DNA of 47,720 bases from assembly GCA_002841405.1 (NCBI GenBank), contig PGZR01000047.1, forward strand, positions 1-47,720. The letters are read 5' to 3'. The position numbers and the translations under genes are program-made. The notes beneath the pieces are model-generated. The model did no database searches. It was not told where the DNA came from and saw nothing but the letters and a program-made list of their open reading frames with translations. This document shows, piece after piece, positions 1 through 7,687 of this stretch; the stretch's first letter is position 1, and each line of letters opens with the position of its first letter. This DNA is from Firmicutes bacterium HGW-Firmicutes-4 (lineage in GTDB: Bacteria > Bacillota > Clostridia > Eubacteriales > Eubacteriaceae).

Positions 1-3
1 ATT

Positions 4-930
4 ATGTTAAAAGGAAGACATTTAATCGAGCCTGGAGACTTTCAACTAAACGAAATTGAATCGATTATGCAGCTGGCTGATAATATTATTGCAGACCCCA
101 AGGGTTATTCTTTGGTTTGTAAGGGAAAATTATTAGCCAGCCTTTTTTATGAGCCTTCCACCCGGACACGGTTCAGTTTTGAAGCGGCGATGCTGCGTTT
201 AGGTGGGGAAATCATCGGGTTTGATGATCCCAATAATTCGTCGGTATCCAAGGGCGAAAGTTTGGGCGATACCATCAGGACCATTGAGTGCTATTCGGAC
301 ATTGCGGTGATACGGCATCCACGGGAAGGAACGGCCCGGCTGGTTTCCAAATTTGCCAACGAAATGCCGATTATCAATGCCGGCGATGGCGGCCATGAAC
401 ATCCCACCCAGACCTTGACCGATCTGCTGACGATTCGAAAATTCAAGGGTGGCTGTGACAACCACGTGGTGGGGGTTTGCGGCGATTTACTTTTTGGTCG
501 AACCATCCATTCCCTGGTTAAAACCCTGAGCCGTTACCAGGGTATCCGGTTTGTTTTCATTTCCCCCACCGAACTGAAAATGCCAGCTCATATTCTCAAT
601 CAATTGGATCCTAAAAGCTATCAAGAAACGACCAGTCTTGATGAGGTCATCGGCTCATTGGACATCCTCTATATGTCCCGAGTTCAGCGGGAACGGTTTG
701 TCAGTGAGGAAGAATACCTGCGTTTGAAAAATTATTATATTCTGGATAAAAAGAAAATGAAGGCAGCCAAGCCGGACATGATTGTGATGCATCCCTTGCC
801 CCGGGTTAATGAAATTGCCACCGAGGTGGATGAGGATCCCCGGGCGGTCTATTTTGCCCAGGCTAAATATGGGATGTATGTAAGAATGGCACTGATTGCT
901 AAACTTCTGGGCGTGGAGGATAAAAAATGA
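4..930 (+). CDS. pyrB: Aspartate carbamoyltransferase, catalytic subunit
   Basis: Makes N-carbamoyl-L-aspartate from carbamoyl phosphate and aspartate, the committed step of pyrimidine synthesis, in the cytoplasm. The 308-residue product has normal length. Visible motifs are the carbamoyl-phosphate loop STRTR (52-56), the SKGES loop with its catalytic Lys (82-86), HPTQ (133-136) and MHPLPR near residue 260. The start codon lies three bases into the window, so its ribosome-binding site and any operon leader are barely visible or absent. It is the first visible gene of pyrBICFKDE. Its last codons carry the GGAGGA ribosome-binding site for the regulatory subunit. Family identification is secure. 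Confidence 0.97.
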   Translation: MLKGRHLIEPGDFQLNEIESIMQLADNIIADPKGYSLVCKGKLLASLFYEPSTRTRFSFEAAMLRLGGEIIGFDDPNNSSVSKGESLGDTIRTIECYSDIAVIRHPREGTARLVSKFANEMPIINAGDGGHEHPTQTLTDLLTIRKFKGGCDNHVVGVCGDLLFGRTIHSLVKTLSRYQGIRFVFISPTELKMPAHILNQLDPKSYQETTSLDEVIGSLDILYMSRVQRERFVSEEEYLRLKNYYILDKKKMKAAKPDMIVMHPLPRVNEIATEVDEDPRAVYFAQAKYGMYVRMALIAKLLGVEDKK

Positions 931-933
931 TCA

Positions 934-1287
934 ATGTATCGAAACGACATTGACGATGTGGTGGTACTGCTGAAGAACATTCCCAGCAAGAAAATGAAGC
1001 AAAAGGATTTAATCAAAATCGAAACCGACATGCAGATTGATATGACGGTTCTGGGTCTGATCGATCCCAATGTTACCATCAACTTTGTTAAGAATGGCGA
1101 ATTGTACAAAAAAATTAGTTTGACCTTGCCGAAGGTTGTCAATGGCATCATGACTTGCAAAAATCCCCGCTGTATTACCCAATACGAGGATGTGAAGGAA
1201 ATTAAATTCTTTCTGGTAAATGAAGAGAAAAAACAATACCGCTGTGAGTACTGCGACGCCTATACCACTTTTATTGACGAAGAATAA
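934..1287 (+). CDS. pyrI: Aspartate carbamoyltransferase regulatory subunit, N-terminally truncated by an internal deletion
   Basis: PyrI binds nucleotide effectors through its N-terminal domain and docks on PyrB through a C-terminal zinc domain. The zinc ligands are intact (CKNPRC near residue 75 and CEYC near 105), as is the KDLIKIE segment. The product is only 117 residues against about 140-153 for the family, and the first allosteric strand and helix (the usual GxVIDHI region) are missing. The ribosome-binding site GGAGGA (915-920) is spaced for the ATG at 927. That frame reads MINVSK, a typical PyrI N-terminus, and then stops after eight codons. The long frame starts at 934 with poor spacing. 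I read this as an ancestral gene starting at 927 that lost a block of about 25-30 codons plus a frame-changing remainder. The C-terminal zinc domain could still fold. Confidence 0.8.
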   Translation: MYRNDIDDVVVLLKNIPSKKMKQKDLIKIETDMQIDMTVLGLIDPNVTINFVKNGELYKKISLTLPKVVNGIMTCKNPRCITQYEDVKEIKFFLVNEEKKQYRCEYCDAYTTFIDEE

Positions 1288-1300
1288 TGAAGGAGGAAAG

Positions 1301-2464
1301 ATGAAAACCTTAATCAAGAACGTTGAAATGGTTGATGCCGACGGAAGACGGTTTGGCAAGGTATTGATTGAAGACGGAAAAATAAAAAAAGTGTATAAAG
1401 AGAAAGGAAACGTCAAGTCTCAATATGATCAGGAAATCGATGGCCGGGGTTATCTGCTGATGCCGGGATTTATTGATATGCACTGCCATTTGCGGGACCC
1501 GGGCTTTGAATACAAAGAAACCATGGAAACCGGGATGCAGGCGGCGCTGAAAGGTGGTTTTACGACACTGGTGGCGATGGCCAATACTAAACCCTTTATG
1601 GATGAGGCCGCTCTTGTTAATGCCAATCTGAACAAAGCCGAAGCGCTGCAGCTTTGTAACCTGATCCAGGTAGCGGCACTGACGACAGCGTTTAATGATT
1701 TAAATCTGGTCGATATTGAATCCTTGCGGCCCCTGACCAATGTCTTTTCCAACGACGGGGTTTCAATTATGAATCCGGACATGATGGTGGCGGGACTTAA
1801 GGCTTCAACTGAGCATGATTTTATTCTATTAACCCATTGCCAGCCGGAAACTGAACTGGTGCGACGGGATGTCAAGCTGTTGGAAGAAATCGGCGGTCAT
1901 CTGCATGTTTGCCATATCAGCAAAAAAGATACCCTGGAGCTGATTGAGGAAGCAAAGGTAAAGGGCCTCGATATCACCTGTGAAGTAACTCCTCATCACA
2001 TCTTTGCTTCGGCGATGGACTACAAGGTCAACCCGCCGTTTCGGACCTATCCCGACCGCCGGGCTTTAATCGAAGGGATTAAAGCCGGGGTCGTTGATAT
2101 GTGCGGCACAGATCATGCGCCCCATTCCGAAGCTGACAAACAAAAAGGGGCCCCGGGAATCAATAACTTCGAAATGGCCTTTGCCATGTATTACACGGTC
2201 TTTGAACAGAACGGCATCAGCCTGGAGAAGCTCAGCGAGATCGCCCCGGCTAAACGCCTGGGCCTTAAGGCCGGATTGATCAAAGAACGATATCCGGCGG
2301 ATCTGGTTCTGGTAGATCTGAACTGGGAAGGGAAAATCAATCCCAAAGAATTCGTCTCAAAAAGTAAAAATAATCCCTTTGGCGGCGAGACCCTAAAAGG
2401 AAAAGTAATGATGACCATGGTGAAGGGAGAAATTAAATATGATGATAATGGACCGGCTCTATAA
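1301..2464 (+). CDS. pyrC: Dihydroorotase (class I type)
   Basis: Zinc enzyme that cyclises carbamoyl-aspartate to dihydroorotate. The metal-binding signature DMHCHLRDPG lies near residue 55, and the late metal/catalytic Asp motif GTDHAPHS near residue 265. The 387-residue length suits the shorter members of the class. I chose the ATG at 1301 because AGGAGG sits five bases upstream (1291-1296); the frame is open further upstream, but that part overlaps pyrI. The end overlaps the start of pyrF by 26 bases, implying translational coupling in the pyr operon. The product is cytoplasmic. Confidence 0.95.
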   Translation: MKTLIKNVEMVDADGRRFGKVLIEDGKIKKVYKEKGNVKSQYDQEIDGRGYLLMPGFIDMHCHLRDPGFEYKETMETGMQAALKGGFTTLVAMANTKPFMDEAALVNANLNKAEALQLCNLIQVAALTTAFNDLNLVDIESLRPLTNVFSNDGVSIMNPDMMVAGLKASTEHDFILLTHCQPETELVRRDVKLLEEIGGHLHVCHISKKDTLELIEEAKVKGLDITCEVTPHHIFASAMDYKVNPPFRTYPDRRALIEGIKAGVVDMCGTDHAPHSEADKQKGAPGINNFEMAFAMYYTVFEQNGISLEKLSEIAPAKRLGLKAGLIKERYPADLVLVDLNWEGKINPKEFVSKSKNNPFGGETLKGKVMMTMVKGEIKYDDNGPAL

Positions 2465-3299
2465 TGAAGCTGTAAAAAAGGGACCGATTTGTGTGGGCCT
2501 GGATACAACCTTAAGATTTTTACCAAAATACCTGATTAGTAAGGACTGGTCCGATGGTGAGAAAATAACCGAATTTAATAAAAAAATTATCGATGCCACA
2601 GAGGATCTGGCGGCTTCCTATAAGGTTCAGATTGCTTGTTACGAGTCACTGGGACTGGATGGCATGAAGGCCTATAGCGAAACGGTTAAATATGCCCGAA
2701 GCAAAGGAATTGTCGTTATTGGCGATGTGAAACGGGGCGATATTTCGTCCACCGGCGATCAGTATGCCAAAGGTCATTTCACGGGTGATTTCGAAGTCGA
2801 TATCATGACTGTTAACGCTTATATGGGCGAAGATGCCGTATCACCCTACTATCAATATATTAAAGAAAACAACAAGGGCATTTTTGTCCTGCAACGAACA
2901 TCCAACCCGTCAGCGGTGGATCTCCAGAATCTGGAGGTAGGGGCTGACACCATCTACGAAATTATGGGGGATAAAATCGAAGCCTGGGGAAGTGTTTTCC
3001 GCGGCGAAAACGGCTTTTCGGCCATCGGCTCGGTGGTCGGACTGACCCGTCCAGATGAGTTCGAAGCGATTCGGGCCCGTTGTCCGCATACCTTCTTTTT
3101 AGTACCAGGCTACGGCGCCCAGGGTGGAACCGGGGAGGACATTGCCAATATTCTGAAAAAATCCCGGTGTGCGGTGGTTAACTCATCCCGGGGACTGATC
3201 ACTGGTCATCAAAAAGCGGGCTGCGAAGATGAGGGCTTTGCCGAGCATATCCGGAACGCCACCCTGGCAATGCAGGAGGATATTCTTAAATGGCTGTAA
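2439..3299 (+). CDS. pyrF: Orotidine 5'-phosphate decarboxylase (type 2)
   Basis: Decarboxylates OMP to UMP, the last step of the pathway. The roughly 286-residue length and the active-site motif DVKRGDI (96-102) mark the longer type 2 family. GGGAGA at 2425-2430 sets the start at 2439 or at the adjacent ATG at 2442. The gene begins inside the end of pyrC, and its stop overlaps the start of pyrK by ten bases, so three genes are tightly coupled. Confidence 0.95.
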   Translation: MMIMDRLYNEAVKKGPICVGLDTTLRFLPKYLISKDWSDGEKITEFNKKIIDATEDLAASYKVQIACYESLGLDGMKAYSETVKYARSKGIVVIGDVKRGDISSTGDQYAKGHFTGDFEVDIMTVNAYMGEDAVSPYYQYIKENNKGIFVLQRTSNPSAVDLQNLEVGADTIYEIMGDKIEAWGSVFRGENGFSAIGSVVGLTRPDEFEAIRARCPHTFFLVPGYGAQGGTGEDIANILKKSRCAVVNSSRGLITGHQKAGCEDEGFAEHIRNATLAMQEDILKWL

Positions 3300-3991
3300 T
3301 CCTAAGTAATACCCTTGTCGCACCGGGGATTTTTAAAATGACCGTGGCATTTACCGGAGTAGTAAAACCGGGTCAATTCTTTATGTTACGTGCCTGGGAC
3401 AAGGACCCGCTGCTATCCCGTCCGATCAGTGTTCATAATTACGAACCCGGTCAGCTCACCTTTTTATACCAGGTGGTAGGAAAAGGAACTGAAATCTTAG
3501 CGCGACTTCAGACCGATGATGAGGTGACTGTCCAGGGTCCCTACGGCAATGGTTTTCCGGAAATAACCGGCAACCTTTGTGTGGTTGGTGGCGGCATCGG
3601 GACAGCACCCCTGTATTATCTGGTGCGACACTATCAGGAACAAAACCCCACCGGCAAGTGCCGGGTCTATCTGGGCTTCCGGGATATTGCCTATGGGGTT
3701 GATGCCTTTGAAACGCAGGCAGATGAGATTATTCTCGATATCGGGGGGATTATCACCGACAAACTTGCCGTTTTACCCGGCGAAACCGTGGTAACCTGTG
3801 GGCCGGAAATTATGATGGCAGCGGTGGCTAGCGCCGTGCCGGCTGAGCATACCGTGTACGTTTCGCTGGAAGCCCATATGGCCTGCGGGATTGGTGCTTG
3901 TCTGGGTTGTACCTGCGAAACCCGTTCCGGCAATAAAAAAGTCTGCAAGGACGGCCCGGTGTTTGTCCGTGAGGAGGTCTTTAATGTCTAA
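3290..3991 (+). CDS. pyrK: Dihydroorotate dehydrogenase electron-transfer subunit
   Basis: FAD and [2Fe-2S] subunit that passes electrons between class 1B PyrD and NAD. The order is a flavin-binding barrel with RPIS (44-47), a nucleotide-binding fold with GGGIGTAP (100-107), and a C-terminal iron-sulphur cluster site with Cys at 199, 204, 207 and 219. The 233-residue length is slightly short for the family but complete. The gene overlaps the ends of pyrF (10 bases) and of pyrD (8 bases). The adjacent pyrD confirms the NAD-linked 1B enzyme rather than a fumarate-type one. Confidence 0.94.
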   Translation: MAVILSNTLVAPGIFKMTVAFTGVVKPGQFFMLRAWDKDPLLSRPISVHNYEPGQLTFLYQVVGKGTEILARLQTDDEVTVQGPYGNGFPEITGNLCVVGGGIGTAPLYYLVRHYQEQNPTGKCRVYLGFRDIAYGVDAFETQADEIILDIGGIITDKLAVLPGETVVTCGPEIMMAAVASAVPAEHTVYVSLEAHMACGIGACLGCTCETRSGNKKVCKDGPVFVREEVFNV

Positions 3992-4889
3992 ATATCTGGC
4001 AACAAAATTTAACGACATCCGCTTTAAAAATCCGGTCATTCCGGCTTCCGGAACCTTCGGTTTTGGTCGGGAGTATGAAGCCTTCTATGATCTGGCTAAA
4101 TTGGGTGGCCTCTGCTCCAAAGGGCTGACTTTAGAACCCAAATCAGGAAACACCGGGATGCGGCTCTGGGAAACCCCGGCCGGGCTGATGAACAGCATCG
4201 GTCTGGAAAATCCCGGAATTGATGCCTTTATCGAAAATGAATGGCCCCATCTTAAAGAAATTGATACCGTAACCATTGTTAACGTCGGCGGTAAGGATGA
4301 AGAATCTTATCTCACCGCCATTGAAAAACTCAACGCCATCGATGCCCAGCTGATTGAGCTGAACATTTCCTGTCCCAATGTCAAAGCTGGGGGAATGGCC
4401 TATGGGATCAAGGCCGAAACCGCAGGAGATATCACTAAAAAAGTGGTGGAACTCTCCCATCATCCGATTATGGTCAAATTGTCGCCCAACGGTGAAGCGG
4501 TGGCCGATATAGCCCGGGCCTGTGAAGCAGCCGGTGCCCAGGGTATTTCGCTGATCAATACGCTACAGGGAATGGCGATTGATTACAAGAAAAAAGCAGT
4601 TGTCTTTGACAACCTCTATGCCGGTCTTTCCGGCCCGGCGGTGAAACCCATTGCCCTGCGGATGACCCATCAGGTTTGTCAGGCAGTAAAAATTCCGGTG
4701 ATGGCCATGGGCGGTATCAGCGACTGGAAAGATGCGCTGGAATTTATTATGGCAGGGGCAACCTGTCTGCAAATCGGTACCATCAACTTCAACAACCCGA
4801 TGGCACCGATCGAGATCATTGCAGGTTTAGAAGCCTATTGCATTAACGAAGGACTAGCCAATATCAGCGAAGTCCGGGGAATTGTTTAA
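3984..4889 (+). CDS. pyrD: Dihydroorotate dehydrogenase, catalytic subunit (class 1B)
   Basis: FMN enzyme oxidising dihydroorotate to orotate, in complex with PyrK. The active-site Cys130 lies in NISCPNVK, the class 1 base, and the N-terminus has the usual NPVIPASGTFGFG pattern. The protein is 301 residues. The start at 3984 follows GAGGAGG (3971-3977); an earlier in-frame start would run far into pyrK. A 95-base gap follows before pyrE, the largest gap in the operon. Confidence 0.95.
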   Translation: MSKYLATKFNDIRFKNPVIPASGTFGFGREYEAFYDLAKLGGLCSKGLTLEPKSGNTGMRLWETPAGLMNSIGLENPGIDAFIENEWPHLKEIDTVTIVNVGGKDEESYLTAIEKLNAIDAQLIELNISCPNVKAGGMAYGIKAETAGDITKKVVELSHHPIMVKLSPNGEAVADIARACEAAGAQGISLINTLQGMAIDYKKKAVVFDNLYAGLSGPAVKPIALRMTHQVCQAVKIPVMAMGGISDWKDALEFIMAGATCLQIGTINFNNPMAPIEIIAGLEAYCINEGLANISEVRGIV

Positions 4890-4984
4890 TAAGCAATAGC
4901 TTGGGTAATATATAACGAGTAATCGATCATAACAAATGAACTAACCCACGCGATTTGAAATTACTAAAAGAAATGAGGAATAAT

Positions 4985-5560
4985 ATGAGTCAGGAAGTAT
5001 TAGAAATATTAAAAGAAACCGATGCCTTTTTGGAAGGACATTTTTTACTGTCATCAGGTAAACACAGTGACCAGTATGTTCAATGCGCCAAGGTGCTGCG
5101 TTTTCCGGATGCTGCCGCTAAGGTCCTGGCACCGGTTGTAGAGCAGCTAAAAGCGCTGGAGATAGATAAGGTAGTTGGCCCAGCCATGGGTGGGGTCATC
5201 GTATCCTACGAAATCGGCCGACAGTTGGGCAAAGAATCCATTTTTACCGAACGCAAAGATGGCTTAATGGAGCTGCGCCGCGGCTTTGAAATCAAACCGG
5301 GCGAACGGGTCATCATCACCGAAGATGTCGTCACCACCGGAAAATCCACCATCGAAACAAAAAAAGTGCTCGAAGAGCTGGGCGCCGTCGTCCTCGGCGT
5401 GGCCTGCATCGCCGACCGCCGGGCGGCCGGGGTTGAAATCAACATGCCCATCTACTCAGCCATCAAACTCGAAATTACCGCCTGGGATCCCGACAATTGT
5501 CCCGTCTGCAAAGCCGGTCAAGTTGCCCTGGTTAAGCCCGGTTCCAGAGGAAATGCCTAA
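4985..5560 (+). CDS. pyrE: Orotate phosphoribosyltransferase
   Basis: Joins orotate to PRPP to give OMP. The PRPP-binding motif EDVVTTGKS (113-121) and the flexible catalytic loop FTERKDG (87-93) are both present, and 191 residues is typical. The ATG at 4985 is preceded by GAGGAA; a TTG at 4955 is in frame but lacks a ribosome-binding site and adds a non-conserved leader. It completes the set needed to make UMP from carbamoyl phosphate; the carbamoyl-phosphate synthetase is not in the window. Confidence 0.94.
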   Translation: MSQEVLEILKETDAFLEGHFLLSSGKHSDQYVQCAKVLRFPDAAAKVLAPVVEQLKALEIDKVVGPAMGGVIVSYEIGRQLGKESIFTERKDGLMELRRGFEIKPGERVIITEDVVTTGKSTIETKKVLEELGAVVLGVACIADRRAAGVEINMPIYSAIKLEITAWDPDNCPVCKAGQVALVKPGSRGNA

Positions 5561-5592
5561 AAAGTAAAATAAAAAAACAGGAGGAAAACAAG

Positions 5593-6114
5593 ATGAAAAA
5601 CAAAAAGATTATCGCGTTAATCAGTAATGATTTTGAAGATCTTGAATTATGGTACCCCGTGCTGCGACTACGGGAAGAAGGGGTTACCGTTCATGTTGTA
5701 GGGGAGGAAGCCGGCAAAAAGTACATCGGTAAATATGGTGTGCCCTGCGTATCTGACCTGGCCTATACTGACATCAATCCTGACGAGTACGACGGGATCC
5801 TGGTTCCCGGCGGTTGGGCGCCCGATGCGATCCGTCGTTTCCCGGTGGTGCTGGAGATGATCCGCAACCTCGACAAACGAAAACGGGTCATTGGTGAAAT
5901 CTGTCATGCCGGCTGGGTGTTGATTTCCGCTGGAATCCTCAAAGGAAAAAATGTCACCAGCACTCCTGGTATTAAAGATGATATGACCAACGCCGGCGCC
6001 ATCTGGCATGATACGCCTTCGATTATCGACGGCCATATCGTGTCAAGCCGTCGGCCCCCGGATCTGCCAGAATATATGATTGATTATATTAAAGTCCTGA
6101 AAGCTCAGGATTGA
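5593..6114 (+). CDS. DJ-1/PfpI family protein
   Basis: A 173-residue single-domain class I glutamine-amidotransferase-like protein. The nucleophile elbow is CHAGW with Cys104 and His105, and Glu15 in DFEDLE is placed as in PfpI/YhbO/Hsp31-like proteins. Members act as proteases, deglycases or stress proteins; the substrate cannot be read from sequence. GGAGG lies eight bases before the ATG. It follows pyrE by 32 bases and ends at a clear terminator, so it is probably the last gene of the pyr transcript, without an obvious link to pyrimidine synthesis. Confidence 0.88.
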   Translation: MKNKKIIALISNDFEDLELWYPVLRLREEGVTVHVVGEEAGKKYIGKYGVPCVSDLAYTDINPDEYDGILVPGGWAPDAIRRFPVVLEMIRNLDKRKRVIGEICHAGWVLISAGILKGKNVTSTPGIKDDMTNAGAIWHDTPSIIDGHIVSSRRPPDLPEYMIDYIKVLKAQD

Positions 6115-6134
6115 TCAGACCTGTTAAATAAATT

Positions 6135-6196
6135 ATACCGACATTGATCCTGCGATGGCATAGGTGCATCGAAGCAGACTGATGTCGGTATTTTTG
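6135..6196 (+). terminator. Rho-independent terminator of the pyr operon
   Basis: Ten-base arms ATACCGACAT (6135-6144) and ATGTCGGTAT (6182-6191) enclose a long loop and lead into a T-run. It lies 20 bases past the DJ-1 gene. Confidence 0.8.
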
Positions 6197-6203
6197 TGAT
6201 TAA

Positions 6204-6243
6204 AAAAGCTAATCACAACTATTATTAGCTGTGGTTAGCTTTT
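6204..6243 (-). terminator. Terminator of the PAS-REC-GGDEF gene
   Basis: Arms AAAAGCTAATCACA (6204-6217) and TGTGGTTAGCTTTT (6230-6243) pair with one G-T wobble. The flanking A-run is a T-run on the minus strand. It sits directly after the convergent minus-strand gene and could also stop plus-strand readthrough. Confidence 0.75.
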
Positions 6244-6244
6244 A

Positions 6245-7615
6245 TTAATATGGTTCAATTGCTTCAATTTCCTGATGCCAGAGGGCAATACGGTTTCGGC
6301 CGGTTTTCTTGGCCTGATAAAGGGCTTCATCGGCATGTCTTAAGAGGTTGTCAAAGGAGTTTTCATCCATTGGATTTGAAGAGACAACCCCAATTGAAAC
6401 GGTAACAACATTACTGACTGGAGAGGATTTGTGCGGAATACTTAAATTTTGTATCGCTTCTCGTAGCGATTCGGCAACGTTCTGGGCGCCATTAGTATTG
6501 GTATTGGGAAGCAGACAGGCGAACTCCTCACCGCCCCAACGGGCTGCCAGATCCTGGGGCCGTTTAAGGGTAGTCGACAGGGCAGTAGCCACTTTTTTAA
6601 GACAGGAATCGCCCTCCAGATGACCATAGGCATCATTATAAAATTTAAAATGGTCAATATCAAGCATCAGAATCGATAAAATGGTTCCGGATCGCTTCGC
6701 TTTTTTTACTTCCCTGATCATAGTATCGTCGAAACGCCTGCGGTTGGCGATCTGAGTCAGCTGGTCCACGTCGGTATTGATTTTTAACGTGTCCTGATAA
6801 TATTTTAAAGCCAGATGATTTTTGATCTTGGCCTTAATAATCGGGATGCTGAAGGGTTTAGTAATATAATCAATGGCCCCCAAGGTTAATCCAAACTCAA
6901 TATCTGTGGATTCGGTGAGAGAGGTGAGAAAGATTACTGGAATATCCTTCGTTTTTGTGCCCCGATTCAACCGTCGGCAAATTTCATAGCCGTCGATTTC
7001 AGGCATGACAATATCCAATAGGATAAGATCCGGAGGGTCATTGGAATTGCAAATAGCTAAGGCTTCGATGCCGTTGTGGGAAATCACAACTTCATAGTCT
7101 TCAATCAGAGCAGTTTCCATTATTTTAGTGTTGAGCGGAGAGTCATCAACCACCAGAATTTTCTGTCGGGTTGGGCAGAGATGTTCAAGATCGTTATGGA
7201 ACTGGTTTTTATCAAGGTGCTTTCGGACTTCGTTAAGGCCGACGGCAGAGAGCTTTGTGTGGGTGATGTCGGTTCCGGCCACATAGGCGTAATTGTCGTG
7301 GCGATTAAATTCCCAGTCGATGTATCGGTAGCTGCCGTCTTTTGAACGGAAACGGTTAGAAAAAGTAAGCCGGTGGCTGGTATGCAATAACTTCGCAAAC
7401 ACAAAGGCGGTGGCATCGCGGTCGTCGGGGTGAGTGTAATCGATGATATTTGTATCCAACAATTCCGCAGTGGTGTATCCGAATGTTTTTTCCCAGGAAA
7501 TATTTACCTTTTTAAACCATCCATCAATATCTAAAATACATAGAAGACCAAGATTAAGGGAAAAAATGCGGTTGAGAATTTGTTGTTGGTTGTTAGTGGC
7601 AAAAAATTCTTCCAT
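6245..7615 (-). CDS. PAS-REC-GGDEF response regulator, probable diguanylate cyclase
   Basis: Soluble 456-residue protein. Order: PAS sensor domain (about 10-125), receiver domain (152-270) with phospho-acceptor Asp201 in LLDIVMP and a KPF motif near 253, then GGDEF domain (about 285-450). The active-site motif is GGEEF (361-365), and the RPQD inhibitory site (352-355) is present, so activity and product inhibition by c-di-GMP are both expected. No transmembrane segment is seen. The partner kinase is not adjacent. A TATAAT-like -10 lies at 7652-7657 on the minus strand. It is closely similar in layout and wording to the C-terminal half of the hybrid protein at 26.9-29.0 kb, suggesting duplication. 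Confidence 0.9.
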   Translation of the reverse strand: MEEFFATNNQQQILNRIFSLNLGLLCILDIDGWFKKVNISWEKTFGYTTAELLDTNIIDYTHPDDRDATAFVFAKLLHTSHRLTFSNRFRSKDGSYRYIDWEFNRHDNYAYVAGTDITHTKLSAVGLNEVRKHLDKNQFHNDLEHLCPTRQKILVVDDSPLNTKIMETALIEDYEVVISHNGIEALAICNSNDPPDLILLDIVMPEIDGYEICRRLNRGTKTKDIPVIFLTSLTESTDIEFGLTLGAIDYITKPFSIPIIKAKIKNHLALKYYQDTLKINTDVDQLTQIANRRRFDDTMIREVKKAKRSGTILSILMLDIDHFKFYNDAYGHLEGDSCLKKVATALSTTLKRPQDLAARWGGEEFACLLPNTNTNGAQNVAESLREAIQNLSIPHKSSPVSNVVTVSIGVVSSNPMDENSFDNLLRHADEALYQAKKTGRNRIALWHQEIEAIEPY

Positions 7616-7687
7616 AAGCAGTCATTCCAATCGTTAATTAAATTTGTTTTAATTATACCATGCCTCACTAAAAGATGGCTAAAATAA

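Noticed and set aside
4890-4984. PyrR-type attenuator in the pyrD-pyrE gap
   Set aside because: No terminator/antiterminator pair or PyrR-binding hairpin could be found in these 95 bases.
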